NCBI GenBank assembly: GCA_964346275.1
Contig: CAYFUR010000002.1
Coordinates: 1-64,000, forward strand
DNA: 64,000 bases
Reading direction: 5' to 3'
From: CAYFUR01 sp964346275
Lineage (GTDB): Bacteria > Sumerlaeota > Sumerlaeia > SLMS01
Part shown: positions 43,013 to 51,990 of the stretch, in pieces
Layout of the letters: the number at the start of each line of letters is the position of its first letter
How positions within the stretch are numbered: position 1 is the stretch's first letter
Position numbers and translations under genes: made by a program
Notes under the pieces: generated by a model
Seen by the model: only the letters and a program-made list of their open reading frames with translations
Told to the model about the DNA's origin: nothing
Databases searched by the model: none

Positions 43013-44617
43013 ATGGATCATCGAGATCATCAATCTCTTGTCGTCCCCTCCCAGGCAAACAAGGCGGTTTTAAGGCCCGGGGGGGAGTCGGTCTTGATCG
43101 AAACCGCCCCGCGGTGGCTCACCTCTTCGCTGGGGCATTCGCACAGTTTCCCCGAAGAAGTACAGGCCGGTTTGGCGGCGGGTCACCCGCTTGGTTTTCT
43201 TATCTCCACCGCCTTGGATATTGTCCGGAATCGGCTCCCATTGCACGATTTTCTGGCCGAGAGAGAATCAGAAAACGGAGACCTCCTGGCCATCCTGATG
43301 CAAGGACGTCTCGAAGAAGACCCCGATGAAAGGCCACAGCGCGGCCCCGCAGTCGTCCTTGATCTGCGCGAGGTAACGGAAATCGTCCGTGCCCGCCGCC
43401 AGGCGGCGGCGATCGGGGCATTCCATGGGCTCGTGGGCCAATCGCTTCCGATGTTCACGCTGTTCCATAAAATCGCCACATATGGCCCAACAGAAGCCCC
43501 CGTGCTGATTACCGGAGAAACGGGGACGGGAAAGGAACTGGTCGCCCGTGCCTTGCACGACCGGAGCCGCCGGTCCGACGGGCCTTTTGTCGCCGTGAAT
43601 TGCAGCGCCCTGACACCGGAGCTGTTCGAGAGCGAACTCTTTGGCCACGAAAAGGGCTCTTTCACCGGTGCTCACCGCCAGCACCGGGGCCGCTTTCAAC
43701 GCGCTGATGGCGGGAGCCTTTTCCTCGACGAAATCGGCGACATGCCGCTCATGACCCAGTCGAAGATGCTCCGGGCTCTGGAAGAGGGGATCGTCGAGCG
43801 GGTCGGCGGCGAGCGCGAAGAGCGCGTCGATGTGCGCATCATTGCGGCGACGAACATCACCCTCGAGCAGGCCGTTCAGACGCGTCAATTTCGCGCGGAC
43901 TTGTATCACCGGCTTTCGGTGTTGCGGGTCCATGTTCCCGCGCTCCGCGAGCGCAAGGGAGACTTGCCGCTTTTGATCGATCATTATCTGGATCTCTTCA
44001 ATCGGCGCCACGAAAAGAACGTGCGCCGGGTCACGCCGGAAGCTCTCAAGATCATGGAGGCGTATCACTGGCCGGGTAACGTTCGAGAGCTGCGCAATGT
44101 CCTGGAACGCCTCGTGATCGAATCCCAGGGCGAGGCGATCGGGGGCAACGCCCTTGCCCATTGGATGGAAGAACGGGAATATCTGATGCCCGGCTCCTGG
44201 AATGCCGATGCGTATTTCGCACCGCGCGAGCCCATCTACGCGGGTGGAGTGCCACCAAGTTCGCGCTCCGACTGGCACCCGGAACACGCGCCCAGGGAAA
44301 CCGGCCCGATGCAAGGGGCGCGGTTCTGGGGTGATCCGCCCCGGAGAGACCGGCTTCAGCTCCCGATGCCTTCCTCGGTCATCGAAGCCGCCCCGATTTC
44401 CCTTTCCGAAGAGGAAAAAGCCTCGGCTTCGGAAAGCCCCCCGGAGGCCGTAGAGCTGACTCCCGAGACGATTCGCGGGGCTTATCGCCAATCGAAGGGC
44501 AACCTGACCCGCGCGGCATCCCGGCTCGGCATCCACAAGGCGACTCTCTATCGCCACATGAAACGCCTTGGCCTGAGCAGAGAAAACTTGGAGAAAGACG
44601 ATGAAAGTGGCACCTGA
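43013..44617 (+). CDS. Sigma-54 dependent transcription activator
   Basis: The 534-residue protein has an N-terminal regulatory region (about 1-130) with no receiver-domain phosphorylation site, a central AAA+ domain with Walker A GETGTGKE (about 165), the sigma-54 contact loop as GSFTGA (G215-A220), Walker B GGSLFLDEIGD and the arginine finger region, and a C-terminal Fis-type HTH (about 490-525). The loop variant GSFTGA (Ser for Ala) occurs in other family members. The absence of a receiver domain suggests control by a ligand or by a partner, possibly the FHA kinase encoded in the same overlapping set. It starts with a short low-complexity linker between about 395 and 470. Confidence 0.9.
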   Translation: MDHRDHQSLVVPSQANKAVLRPGGESVLIETAPRWLTSSLGHSHSFPEEVQAGLAAGHPLGFLISTALDIVRNRLPLHDFLAERESENGDLLAILMQGRLEEDPDERPQRGPAVVLDLREVTEIVRARRQAAAIGAFHGLVGQSLPMFTLFHKIATYGPTEAPVLITGETGTGKELVARALHDRSRRSDGPFVAVNCSALTPELFESELFGHEKGSFTGAHRQHRGRFQRADGGSLFLDEIGDMPLMTQSKMLRALEEGIVERVGGEREERVDVRIIAATNITLEQAVQTRQFRADLYHRLSVLRVHVPALRERKGDLPLLIDHYLDLFNRRHEKNVRRVTPEALKIMEAYHWPGNVRELRNVLERLVIESQGEAIGGNALAHWMEEREYLMPGSWNADAYFAPREPIYAGGVPPSSRSDWHPEHAPRETGPMQGARFWGDPPRRDRLQLPMPSSVIEAAPISLSEEEKASASESPPEAVELTPETIRGAYRQSKGNLTRAASRLGIHKATLYRHMKRLGLSRENLEKDDESGT

Positions 44618-44933
44618 GCCTCTCAGCAGAGCGGAGCAGGAACTGGAAGATATGCTTTCGGAGACCTCCGAGCCCGTCATGATTGTCTTCGTGGAGAGCT
44701 ATCATCCGGGGGCGCGTTTGATGGCCAGCCGGCTCCAGGAACTGATGAGGGAGTTCCGTGGACTGCGCCTGGTCCAGCTTGAATTGACGCGTTACCGCAA
44801 TTGGGCGGAACGGCAACGCGTCTATGGAACTCCATCCATCCTTCTCTTCAGGGAAGGAAAATTCCTCCATCGCATGATCGGACTTGTCGATAAAGAGCCT
44901 GCCAGGGAAATGTTACTGAAGCATCTTGGCTGA
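44601..44933 (+). CDS. Thioredoxin-fold protein without the CxxC active site
   Basis: The 110-residue protein fits thioredoxin: a first strand (VMIVFVES), the helix after the active site, LRLVQLELTRY, and the conserved cis-proline loop YGTPSILLF (P78). At the active-site position, where thioredoxin has WCxxC, it reads SYHPGA (H35-A38), and the whole protein has no cysteine. It is therefore expected to be redox-inactive and to act by binding. The gene overlaps the activator gene by 17 bp and ends just before the FHA kinase, so the three are coexpressed. Confidence 0.8.
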   Translation: MKVAPEPLSRAEQELEDMLSETSEPVMIVFVESYHPGARLMASRLQELMREFRGLRLVQLELTRYRNWAERQRVYGTPSILLFREGKFLHRMIGLVDKEPAREMLLKHLG

Positions 44934-44952
44934 AACCGGGAAACGAGCGGAC

Positions 44953-46302
44953 ATGGCGACAGCAGAAGAAAAGTCCAATGAAAAGAAAAAAGACGCCCTG
45001 TCGGGTTCCTTTCCTCTCTGCCTGACCATCACCGAACCGAATGGCCGAGTCAGCTCGCTGCTCTTCGATCAGAAGGAAATCACTCTCGGACGCTCGGCGG
45101 AAATGGACCTGCATTTCAATTCGCGGGCCTACGCCATGGTTTCCCGGCGCCATGGGCGCCTGCTGATCGACGAGGATGAGAGCCAAGTCTATTTCGTCGA
45201 CGAAAACAGCACGCAAGGCTCCTGGATCAAGGGGAGGAAGATTAAGGGCTCTGTCGCCCTGAACCAGGACGATGGAATCACAATCGGCCGGGATGGACCC
45301 ACTGTGTTCGTTTCCTGGCCCCGGGAGCGGATAACGGGCAAAGCGGGAACCCACCTGCGCTATCATTCAAACGTGCGGGCGCCTTATTTCCCTCTTGTTT
45401 TCTCCGAAGGCTTTATTGATCGGTTCAAGAGCTATCGGAAGATTGGTATGGGTGGATTCGGAGAAGTCTGGCGGGCCAACCCCAGCGACGGCAGCGAACC
45501 CGTCGCCATCAAGTTGCTCCATCCCCTGCTGCTCGATCCGGAATATCTGGGCACACACGACCGCGATGCAATCCTGAGGCGTTTTCGCCGCGAAGCGCGA
45601 GTTCAGCGCCTGCTCTCCGAGGCCGGCGTGCCAGCGATGGTTCGCGTGCGCCGATGGGGCGACGACCCCGAACGAGATTACGTCTATATGGTCATGGACC
45701 TTGTGGACGGGAAGACGCTGGACCGGATTATTGTGCGCGAGCAGCCCCTGGAGCAAGCGCGCATCGCGCGTTATCTTCACGATGTGGCTCGAGCACTCCA
45801 GGCTGCCCATCATTTTGAGTTCGAAGACGACAACGGGCGTGCCTGCCGCGGCGTGATTCATCGTGACGTGAAGCCCAACAACATCCTTGTCGATTCTGAA
45901 AGCGACAGTGCCAAACTCGTTGATTTCGGAATCGCCGGGATCATGCAGGGAGGCGAGCGGCTGACCATGACCCGGATGGCCATCGGCACACGCCAGTTCC
46001 TCCCTCCGGAATCACTGGAAGGGGCGGAAATGTCTCCAGCAGCAGACTTGTGGGCGCTCACCGTGACCCTTTACATGGCGCTCAGCGGAGGGCGCTTTCC
46101 TTTCCAGAGCGAATCCGACCCCACACTCATGAATGCCATGAAAAGCGGCGCGGTGATTCCCATCCAGGGGTTCCGCCCGGACGTGAAACCCATCCTTCGC
46201 GATGCGATCGATCGCGGCCTGGATCCAAGGCCATCGGAACGAATCAACTCGGCCGAAGAGTGGGCGAATATCTTTTCCGAAGTAATGAATTCCGCATCCT
46301 GA
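44953..46302 (+). CDS. FHA domain-Ser/Thr protein kinase fusion
   Basis: The 449-residue protein begins with a charged linker, followed by an FHA domain (about 25-120; LGRSAEMDLHF, SRRHGRLLI, STQGSWIKG) that binds phosphothreonine. The kinase domain (about 155-445) has GMGGFGEVW, VAIKLL, HRDVKPNNIL and DFGIAG. The start is uncertain: a TTG at 44926 gives nine extra residues and overlaps the preceding stop, while ATG at 44953 is used here. It has no membrane helix and is cytoplasmic. Having the FHA domain in front of the kinase suggests autoregulation or substrate docking. Its neighbours suggest it may phosphorylate the sigma-54 activator. The stop abuts the convergent ispF stop with no gap. 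Confidence 0.9.
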   Translation: MATAEEKSNEKKKDALSGSFPLCLTITEPNGRVSSLLFDQKEITLGRSAEMDLHFNSRAYAMVSRRHGRLLIDEDESQVYFVDENSTQGSWIKGRKIKGSVALNQDDGITIGRDGPTVFVSWPRERITGKAGTHLRYHSNVRAPYFPLVFSEGFIDRFKSYRKIGMGGFGEVWRANPSDGSEPVAIKLLHPLLLDPEYLGTHDRDAILRRFRREARVQRLLSEAGVPAMVRVRRWGDDPERDYVYMVMDLVDGKTLDRIIVREQPLEQARIARYLHDVARALQAAHHFEFEDDNGRACRGVIHRDVKPNNILVDSESDSAKLVDFGIAGIMQGGERLTMTRMAIGTRQFLPPESLEGAEMSPAADLWALTVTLYMALSGGRFPFQSESDPTLMNAMKSGAVIPIQGFRPDVKPILRDAIDRGLDPRPSERINSAEEWANIFSEVMNSAS

Positions 46303-46800
46303 TCAGCGCCACAAGAGAACCGACGCCATCGCTGCGATCCCTTCTCCACGGCCGATAAAGCCCATTCCCTCGTTTGTCGTCGCCTTAATCCCGATCCTGG
46401 CGGCCGGAATCTCGAGAGTCTCGCCGATCACGCTTTTCATCTCTTGCACATAGGGCCCGATGCGAGGGTTCTCCGCCACGACGGAAATGTCGGCGTTTCC
46501 CACGCGCCAGACGCGCTCATCGAGTTGTGCTTTCACGCGCCTCAGCAGTTCCGTTGATCGGATATCTTTCCAGGCAGGATCGGTATCGGGAAAGAGATGG
46601 CCGATATCTGGCAATCCCGCTGCGCCCAGAAGAGCATCGCAGAGCGCGTGGAGGAGAACATCCGCATCACTGTGTCCCGCCAGGCCCCGCTCCGATTCGA
46701 TGCTCACCCCTCCCAGGAAGAGAAGCCGGCCTTCTTCGAAGCGGTGAACATCGTAGCCGAAGCCAACGGAGAATGGCGGAGACGTCTGGTTTGGTTTCAT
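46303..46800 (-). CDS. ispF: 2-C-methyl-D-erythritol 2,4-cyclodiphosphate synthase
   Basis: The 165-residue enzyme closes the cyclodiphosphate ring in the DXP isoprenoid pathway. Conserved sequence begins GFGYDVHRF (metal ligands D and H), followed by LAGHSDADVLLHALCDALLGA and the C-terminal TTNEGMGFIGRGEGIA. Length is normal. It overlaps ispD by 4 bp, a common arrangement in which IspD and IspF are coupled. The stop codon directly touches the stop of the convergent FHA kinase. Confidence 0.97.
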   Translation of the reverse strand: MKPNQTSPPFSVGFGYDVHRFEEGRLLFLGGVSIESERGLAGHSDADVLLHALCDALLGAAGLPDIGHLFPDTDPAWKDIRSTELLRRVKAQLDERVWRVGNADISVVAENPRIGPYVQEMKSVIGETLEIPAARIGIKATTNEGMGFIGRGEGIAAMASVLLWR

Positions 46801-47543
46801 TTGGATGATTTCTCCTCATGCATCGCGGCAAGCACTGCCTCGGCGATTTTCAGATCCTGTGGATGAGTGATTTTCATGTTTATTCCGTCATGGAGGATGC
46901 AACGGGATGGGGCCCCAATGAACTCCATGGCCTGAGCCTCATCGGTTGGGAGCGGATCTCCCAAGCGTTGCATCGCCTCGATGAATAGGCCGCGGCGCAC
47001 GAGTTGGGGCGTTTCCGCCCGCCGCAGGGATTCCCTCTCGTGGGTCGCGGTGATCAAGTTTTCCCGCCCCCGGACCTCTTTGATGGTGTCTGTGACGAGA
47101 GAGGCGACAATCGCCGCGCCCAGGGAACGATTCGAGAGAAGCGCCTCATAACAGGCTGCCACCGCTTTCATGGGCGGGAAAGGCCTCGCCCCGTCATGAA
47201 TCGCGGCCAGCTGGCAACGGATTTCGAGGCTGTGTATGCCCTTTAAAACGGACTCCGCGCGTGTTTCTCCCCCACGGACTGGGCGGAATTGCTCCAGACC
47301 TGGCTGTTCCCCGACCAGCGACTCCCATTTTCCCGCGTCAATCATCTCTCTGGGCAAGACGACCACGCTCTCGGCAAACCGCGCTCCAAAAAAAGCGGAC
47401 AAAGTCCGGACGAGAAGGGGTTTTCCCGCGAGGGGAGCCAGTTGCTTAAGGCCTCCAAAGCGGCTTCCCCGGCCCGCTGCGACAACAACAAGGGCGCACT
47501 GAGGAAAATTGTAGGGGTCAGGCTGGAATGAGGACTTGATCAT
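46797..47543 (-). CDS. ispD: 2-C-methyl-D-erythritol 4-phosphate cytidylyltransferase
   Basis: The 248-residue cytidylyltransferase of the DXP pathway joins CTP and MEP. The nucleotide-binding start reads VVAAGRGSRFGGLKQLAPLAGKPLL, followed by the acidic and basic residues of the active site (HDGARPF). It is just upstream of ispF and overlaps it by 4 bp (ATGA). An N-terminal extension of about 12 residues precedes the usual start. Confidence 0.96.
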   Translation of the reverse strand: MIKSSFQPDPYNFPQCALVVVAAGRGSRFGGLKQLAPLAGKPLLVRTLSAFFGARFAESVVVLPREMIDAGKWESLVGEQPGLEQFRPVRGGETRAESVLKGIHSLEIRCQLAAIHDGARPFPPMKAVAACYEALLSNRSLGAAIVASLVTDTIKEVRGRENLITATHERESLRRAETPQLVRRGLFIEAMQRLGDPLPTDEAQAMEFIGAPSRCILHDGINMKITHPQDLKIAEAVLAAMHEEKSSK

Positions 47544-47739
47544 CAGCAGGCTTTAGGGCGAAAAGCACGGCCGCCGCGGGAATTCGCGGCTCATGGTCCG
47601 CTTCGGTCGTGGTCCGAACATCGCTTCTCGCTCTTTGAGATGTCTGTTCCGAGCCGAATCGGGAACTCAAGTGGAATTTCCGAGCGCCTTTCTTGTGATA
47701 GAAGGCGGGCCAGCCCACAAGGAAAGAGAAGGATCGAGA

Positions 47740-48177
47740 ATGCAGAGCATTTCCGTCAAAGCACATTTTCACAGCGCCCATCGCCAGCTGGATTTTCCCG
47801 GCCATTGCGTCAATGTTCACGGCCACACGTGGCGGGGGAAAATCACCGTTTCGGCCGAGAAATTTCCCCTCGATCATATCGACGTGTCTCTGGATTTCGG
47901 GCACTTAAAGAAAATCATGCGTAACCTGGATCACAAAATCCTTGTTTCCGAAAGCGACAAGACATTCCAGGATTCTGAACTTTTTGATCCAAAAGGGGTC
48001 ATCATCCTCAAGGGGAACGGCCCCTCGGTAGAGAACGTTTCGAAATATATTTTCGATCATGTCGTGGACTATATTGGTAAAAAGTTCGCCGGCCACGGGA
48101 TCGAATACTTCATCAGGGTGGAGATTCAGGAGACGGATAATAACTTTTTCTCCATGGAGAAAACCGCCGTGATTTGA
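47740..48177 (+). CDS. queD: 6-pyruvoyl-tetrahydropterin synthase / QueD family protein
   Basis: The 145-residue product carries the zinc-binding His set (HFHSAHRQ and HGHTW) and the nearby catalytic-type Cys in CVNVHGHTW, as in QueD and PTPS. QueD makes 6-carboxy-tetrahydropterin for queuosine and archaeosine-type modified bases. The ATG at 47740 follows the purine-rich GGATCGAGA; the longer upstream frame has no support. No queuosine genes are adjacent, so the pathway is inferred from the family alone. Confidence 0.85.
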   Translation: MQSISVKAHFHSAHRQLDFPGHCVNVHGHTWRGKITVSAEKFPLDHIDVSLDFGHLKKIMRNLDHKILVSESDKTFQDSELFDPKGVIILKGNGPSVENVSKYIFDHVVDYIGKKFAGHGIEYFIRVEIQETDNNFFSMEKTAVI

Positions 48178-48209
48178 TCGAGCGGGTAAAAATGATTCGG
48201 CACATTGTC

Positions 48210-48239
48210 TTGCGTCCCGGGGTTTCATGCGCTTATAAG
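48210..48239 (+). promoter_or_regulatory. Candidate promoter of the pdhABC operon
   Basis: TTGCGT (48210-48215) and TATAAG (48234-48239) are separated by 18 bases. The -10 is 5/6 to consensus. A leader of about 100 bases would precede the pdhA start. Confidence 0.55.
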
Positions 48240-48349
48240 GCTCGGGCTTTAGCGGTGGTGAAAGGTTGTCCTCGTCAAAGAAACAGCCGAATGCCGTAAT
48301 CGAGCCGCCCCAAACTTTCTCATGACTCTTACGCGAATGGAAGGAACCT

Positions 48350-49459
48350 ATGGCCACGAAGAATGCCACGAAGAAGGAATCCGACGCCAAGCAGAAGAAG
48401 GAGCCCAAGACTTCTCTGTCGGAAGATCAGTTGAAGGAAATGTATGAGCAGATGGTGCTCATCCGGCGCTTTGAAGAAAAGACCGGCCAAGTTTACCAGA
48501 TGAAAAAATTTACCGGCTTCTGCCATCTCTATATTGGCCAGGAAGCCGTGGGCGTCGGCTCAGCCGCCGCCATCGAAATGGGCAGGGATTATATTTTCCA
48601 AACCTATCGCGATCACGGGCATGCCCTGCTTTGGGGAATCCCCCCGAAAGAGGTCATGTCCGAACTTTTCATGCGCTATGCCGGCTCCTCACGCGGCAAA
48701 GGCGGCTCCATGCACTTTTACAACGGCAAGCAGCGCTACATGGGCGGGAACGGGATCGTCGGCGGCCATACCCCCTTGGCAACGGGGGCTGCGTTCGCCT
48801 CCAAGTATCGCAAGGAGGGAGCAGTGACGCTCTGTTACCTCGGTGATGCCGCGATCAACCAGGGGACTTTCCACGAGTCCCTCAACATGGCCGGCCTTTG
48901 GAAACTTCCCATTGTCTATATAGTCGAGAACAACATTTACGGCATGGGGACCGCCGTCAACCGCGCTTCCGCCGAGCCGGAACTTTATAAACGCACCGAA
49001 TGCGCCTATAAGATTCCCGGAAAACGCGTCAACGGCATGGATGTGCTTGAGGTGCACGAGATGGTGAAGGAAGCGGTGGACAAGGCGCGCAAAGACAGCC
49101 AGCCGACGTTCCTGGAAATGGTCTGCTATCGCTATCGGGGTCACTCGATGTCCGATCCCGCCACCACCTATCGCACGAAGGACGAGGTCAGCGAGTGGCA
49201 GACCAAAGACCCGATCGATCGTCTGCGTGGCCAGTTCCCCGATCTGATCACCGATGATTGGGCCAAGGAAGTGGACGAAAACGCCAAGAAAACCGTTCAG
49301 GAAGCGATCGATTTCGCGGAAGAGCAGGATTTCCCCGACCAGTCGAAAATCTGGACCGATGTTTACGTCAATTGCCAGGGCTATCCAACGGAAGAGGAAA
49401 GCGACAACCCTTACGCTTTCCCCTATGAGGAATACGAAACCGCCAATCGCAAAGACTGA
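48350..49459 (+). CDS. pdhA: Pyruvate dehydrogenase E1 component, alpha subunit
   Basis: The 369-residue subunit holds the thiamine-diphosphate site GDAAINQGTFHESLNMAGLW (about 165-184) and the phosphorylation-loop-like RYRGHSMSDP region. ATG follows GGAAGGAACC. It works with the beta subunit in oxidative decarboxylation of pyruvate. An N-terminal lysine-rich stretch precedes the conserved SEDQLKEMYEQM. It begins a three-gene operon with pdhB and pdhC. Confidence 0.96.
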   Translation: MATKNATKKESDAKQKKEPKTSLSEDQLKEMYEQMVLIRRFEEKTGQVYQMKKFTGFCHLYIGQEAVGVGSAAAIEMGRDYIFQTYRDHGHALLWGIPPKEVMSELFMRYAGSSRGKGGSMHFYNGKQRYMGGNGIVGGHTPLATGAAFASKYRKEGAVTLCYLGDAAINQGTFHESLNMAGLWKLPIVYIVENNIYGMGTAVNRASAEPELYKRTECAYKIPGKRVNGMDVLEVHEMVKEAVDKARKDSQPTFLEMVCYRYRGHSMSDPATTYRTKDEVSEWQTKDPIDRLRGQFPDLITDDWAKEVDENAKKTVQEAIDFAEEQDFPDQSKIWTDVYVNCQGYPTEEESDNPYAFPYEEYETANRKD

Positions 49460-49509
49460 ACGGCGAGCACCATCACGAATCTTTTCCAACGAAAGAGGAT
49501 AAGAAACGC

Positions 49510-50496
49510 ATGGCAGAATTAACCTTTCGCGAGGCGCTGAATCAGGCCCTGATGGAGGAAATGGAGCGGGACGACCGGACCTTTCTCATGGGCGAGGAAG
49601 TCGGGCAGTATCACGGGGCCTACAAGGTCAGTTTGGGGCTGATTGACAAATTCGGCGAGGAACGGGTGATCGACAGCCCCATTACGGAGAACAGCTTTGT
49701 GGGTCTCGGAGTTGGCGCGGCCCATGTCGGCCTCAGGCCGATCATCGAGGTCATGACGTTTAACTTTGCCATTCTGGCGCTGGACCAGGTGATCAACAAC
49801 ATGGCGAAGCTGCGTTATATGTCAGCGGGCCAGTTCAAGGTACCCATGGTTCTCCGGGGGCCCAGTGGCGCGGGCGGCTCGCTCGCGGCCCAGCACAGCC
49901 AGGCTCTTGAAGCCCAGTATGTTCACATCCCCGGCCTGAAGGTGGTGATGCCTTCGACGCCCGGCGACGCCAAGGGGTTGCTCAAGTCGGCAATTCGCGA
50001 CGAGGATCCGGTCATTTTCATGGAGAGCGAGAAGCTCTACAACTATAAGGGCGAAGTGCCCGAGGATGAGGACTATACGCTTCCTATCGGCGAAGCGGAA
50101 GTGAAGCACGAGGGCAGCGATGTGACCATTGTGACCTATGGGCGCATGTATACACACGCGGTGCTTCCGGCTCTCGAGCGGCTGGAAGAAGATGGCATCA
50201 GTGCCGAGGTGATCGATCCGCGCACGCTGCGTCCACTCGATCTGGATACGATTCTTGAATCCGTGAAGAAGACCAATCGCATGGTTCTCGTCGAAGAGAG
50301 CTGGCCCCAGGCAAGCGTCGGGGCTTATATCTGCGAACAGGTTTATAAGCACGCGCTGGAGTTTCTCGACGCTCCCATCGAGCGCGTCAGTCATCTGGAT
50401 GTGCCCATGCCTTACGCGCGCAACCTGGAAGATGAAGTCATTCCGAGTCCCGAATCCGTGGTCGAGGCGGCCAAAAAAGTCTGTTACGTTGAATGA
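49510..50496 (+). CDS. pdhB: Pyruvate dehydrogenase E1 component, beta subunit
   Basis: The 328-residue beta subunit shows the family sequence: FREALNQALMEEM, GEEVGQYHGAYKVSLGL, and the C-terminal EVIDPRTLRPLDLDTI. ThDP is bound at the alpha-beta interface. AAGAGGATAAGAAACGC precedes the ATG. It follows pdhA by 50 bp. Confidence 0.97.
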   Translation: MAELTFREALNQALMEEMERDDRTFLMGEEVGQYHGAYKVSLGLIDKFGEERVIDSPITENSFVGLGVGAAHVGLRPIIEVMTFNFAILALDQVINNMAKLRYMSAGQFKVPMVLRGPSGAGGSLAAQHSQALEAQYVHIPGLKVVMPSTPGDAKGLLKSAIRDEDPVIFMESEKLYNYKGEVPEDEDYTLPIGEAEVKHEGSDVTIVTYGRMYTHAVLPALERLEEDGISAEVIDPRTLRPLDLDTILESVKKTNRMVLVEESWPQASVGAYICEQVYKHALEFLDAPIERVSHLDVPMPYARNLEDEVIPSPESVVEAAKKVCYVE

Positions 50497-50522
50497 TCCC
50501 GCACAGAGAGGTCCTGTGATTT

Positions 50523-51848
50523 ATGGCATCACCAATTACTCTGCTTCAATTATCCCCGACGATGGAACAGGGAACCGTTGTGAACTGGCTGGTCAGCGAG
50601 GGCGACGACGTTGAGAGCGGCCAGGCGGTCGCGGAGGTCGAAACTGACAAAGCGGTCATGGAGCAGGAAAGCTTCGAAGATGGCAAAGTGCTGAAGATCG
50701 TCGCCAACGAGGGAGACAAGGTCGATGTCGGCGACCTCCTTATGGTCATCGGGGAGGAAGGCGAAGACATCAGCGATGTCCTCGAGCAGGGCGGCCAGAA
50801 GGAAGAGAAGAAGGAGGAAAAGAAAGAGCCCGAGAAAGAAGAAAAGAAGGATAAGGACAAAAAAGAAGAGAAGCCTAAGGCTGAGGAAGTCGCTCCCGCC
50901 CGCCCCGAGCCCGCCGCTTCCGGTGGCCGCTCAGGGCGCATCCTCGCTTCTCCGCTGGCGCGAAAAATGGCCGAGGAAGAGGGGCTCGACTTGTCGCAGA
51001 TCGAAGGCAGTGGACCCAAGGGACGCATCGTCAAGCGCGACATCGAGAAGGTGATGGAAGAAGGCACCGGCAAGAAGCCTTCCGAGGCCGAGAAACCCGC
51101 CAAGACCGGGAAAGCCGCGGCCCCAGCGCCTGCTCCGCGACCGGCTTCGGTGATGCCCTCTGGCGAGGCCGAGGAAGAGATCAAGCTGAGCGGCATGCGC
51201 GAAACCATCGCGCGCCGGCTGTCTCAATCCAAGCAGACCGTCCCTCATTTCCAGCTCCATATCGAAGTCCGTGGCGAAAACCTGGAAGAAGCTGTTGCCC
51301 GCGCCCGCGAGGCATATCCAGACACCAAGGTGACCGTGACCCACTTCATCGTGAAAGCGATGGCCAATGCCGCCATGCGCCACCAGCCGATCCGCACCCA
51401 GTGGGCCGAGGACAAGCTCGTCGTCATGCCCCACGCCAGCATCAGCGTTGCCGTGGCAATCGACGAAGGCCTGGTGACTCCGGTTATCCGGAACGCCCAT
51501 GGCAAGGGCGTCGTCCAGATCGCCCAAGAGTTGCGCGAGCTGGCTGGACTCGCCCGCGACCGCAAGCTCGGCAGCGAGGACTACAGCGGCGGTGTGCAGA
51601 CCCTGAGTAACCTGGGCATGTACGACATCACGCGCTTTAACGCGATCATCAATCCTCCCGAGTCGAGCATCCTCGCCGTTGGCGCCCTGGAAGAGCGGCC
51701 GGTTGTTGAGCACGGCCAGGTCGTTCCCGGTAAGGTGATGGAGGTTGTCATGAGCTGCGACCACCGGGTGATCGACGGAATGGTTGGCGCTCAGTATCTG
51801 GCGGACTTGAAACGCTCGCTTGAAGAGCCGATGCTGATCCTGATGTAA
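50523..51848 (+). CDS. pdhC: Dihydrolipoamide acetyltransferase (pyruvate dehydrogenase E2)
   Basis: The 441-residue protein has one lipoyl domain (about 1-80, ETDKAVMEQESF with the lipoyl Lys), a long Lys/Glu-rich linker (about 95-135), a peripheral subunit binding domain (ILASPLARKMAEEEG, about 139-175) and the catalytic core with SCDHRVIDG (H414, D418). It transfers acetyl groups to CoA. No E3 gene follows, so the dihydrolipoamide dehydrogenase, which glycine cleavage also needs, must be elsewhere. A terminator lies just after the stop. Confidence 0.97.
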   Translation: MASPITLLQLSPTMEQGTVVNWLVSEGDDVESGQAVAEVETDKAVMEQESFEDGKVLKIVANEGDKVDVGDLLMVIGEEGEDISDVLEQGGQKEEKKEEKKEPEKEEKKDKDKKEEKPKAEEVAPARPEPAASGGRSGRILASPLARKMAEEEGLDLSQIEGSGPKGRIVKRDIEKVMEEGTGKKPSEAEKPAKTGKAAAPAPAPRPASVMPSGEAEEEIKLSGMRETIARRLSQSKQTVPHFQLHIEVRGENLEEAVARAREAYPDTKVTVTHFIVKAMANAAMRHQPIRTQWAEDKLVVMPHASISVAVAIDEGLVTPVIRNAHGKGVVQIAQELRELAGLARDRKLGSEDYSGGVQTLSNLGMYDITRFNAIINPPESSILAVGALEERPVVEHGQVVPGKVMEVVMSCDHRVIDGMVGAQYLADLKRSLEEPMLILM

Positions 51849-51872
51849 ATCCGTGTTCCAGCGAATGAATCG

Positions 51873-51910
51873 AGAGGTCGGGGTGAAGAACTCCGGCCTC
51901 TTTCATTTTT
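51873..51910 (+). terminator. Rho-independent terminator of the pdh operon
   Basis: AGAGGTCGGGGT (51873-51884) pairs with ACTCCGGCCTCT (51890-51901), 12 pairs with two G-T pairs, around GAAGA. TTTCATTTTT follows. Confidence 0.8.
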
Positions 51911-51951
51911 GGCGGTTTTGCGGGTTGCGGGGAAGGCGCGATTCGTGCGAT

Positions 51952-51969
51952 TGAGAATCGCGAGAATCA
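51952..51969. promoter_or_regulatory. Possible Fur/Zur box upstream of the Zur-like gene
   Basis: TGAGAATCGCGAGAATCA contains the direct repeat GAGAATC-GC-GAGAATC. Its first nine bases, TGAGAATCG, also occur in the palindrome upstream of znuA (55060-55068 on the minus strand). The position, just before the GTG start, suits autoregulation. Confidence 0.4.
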
Positions 51970-51990
51970 TAAAATGGATAAAAAAACACT

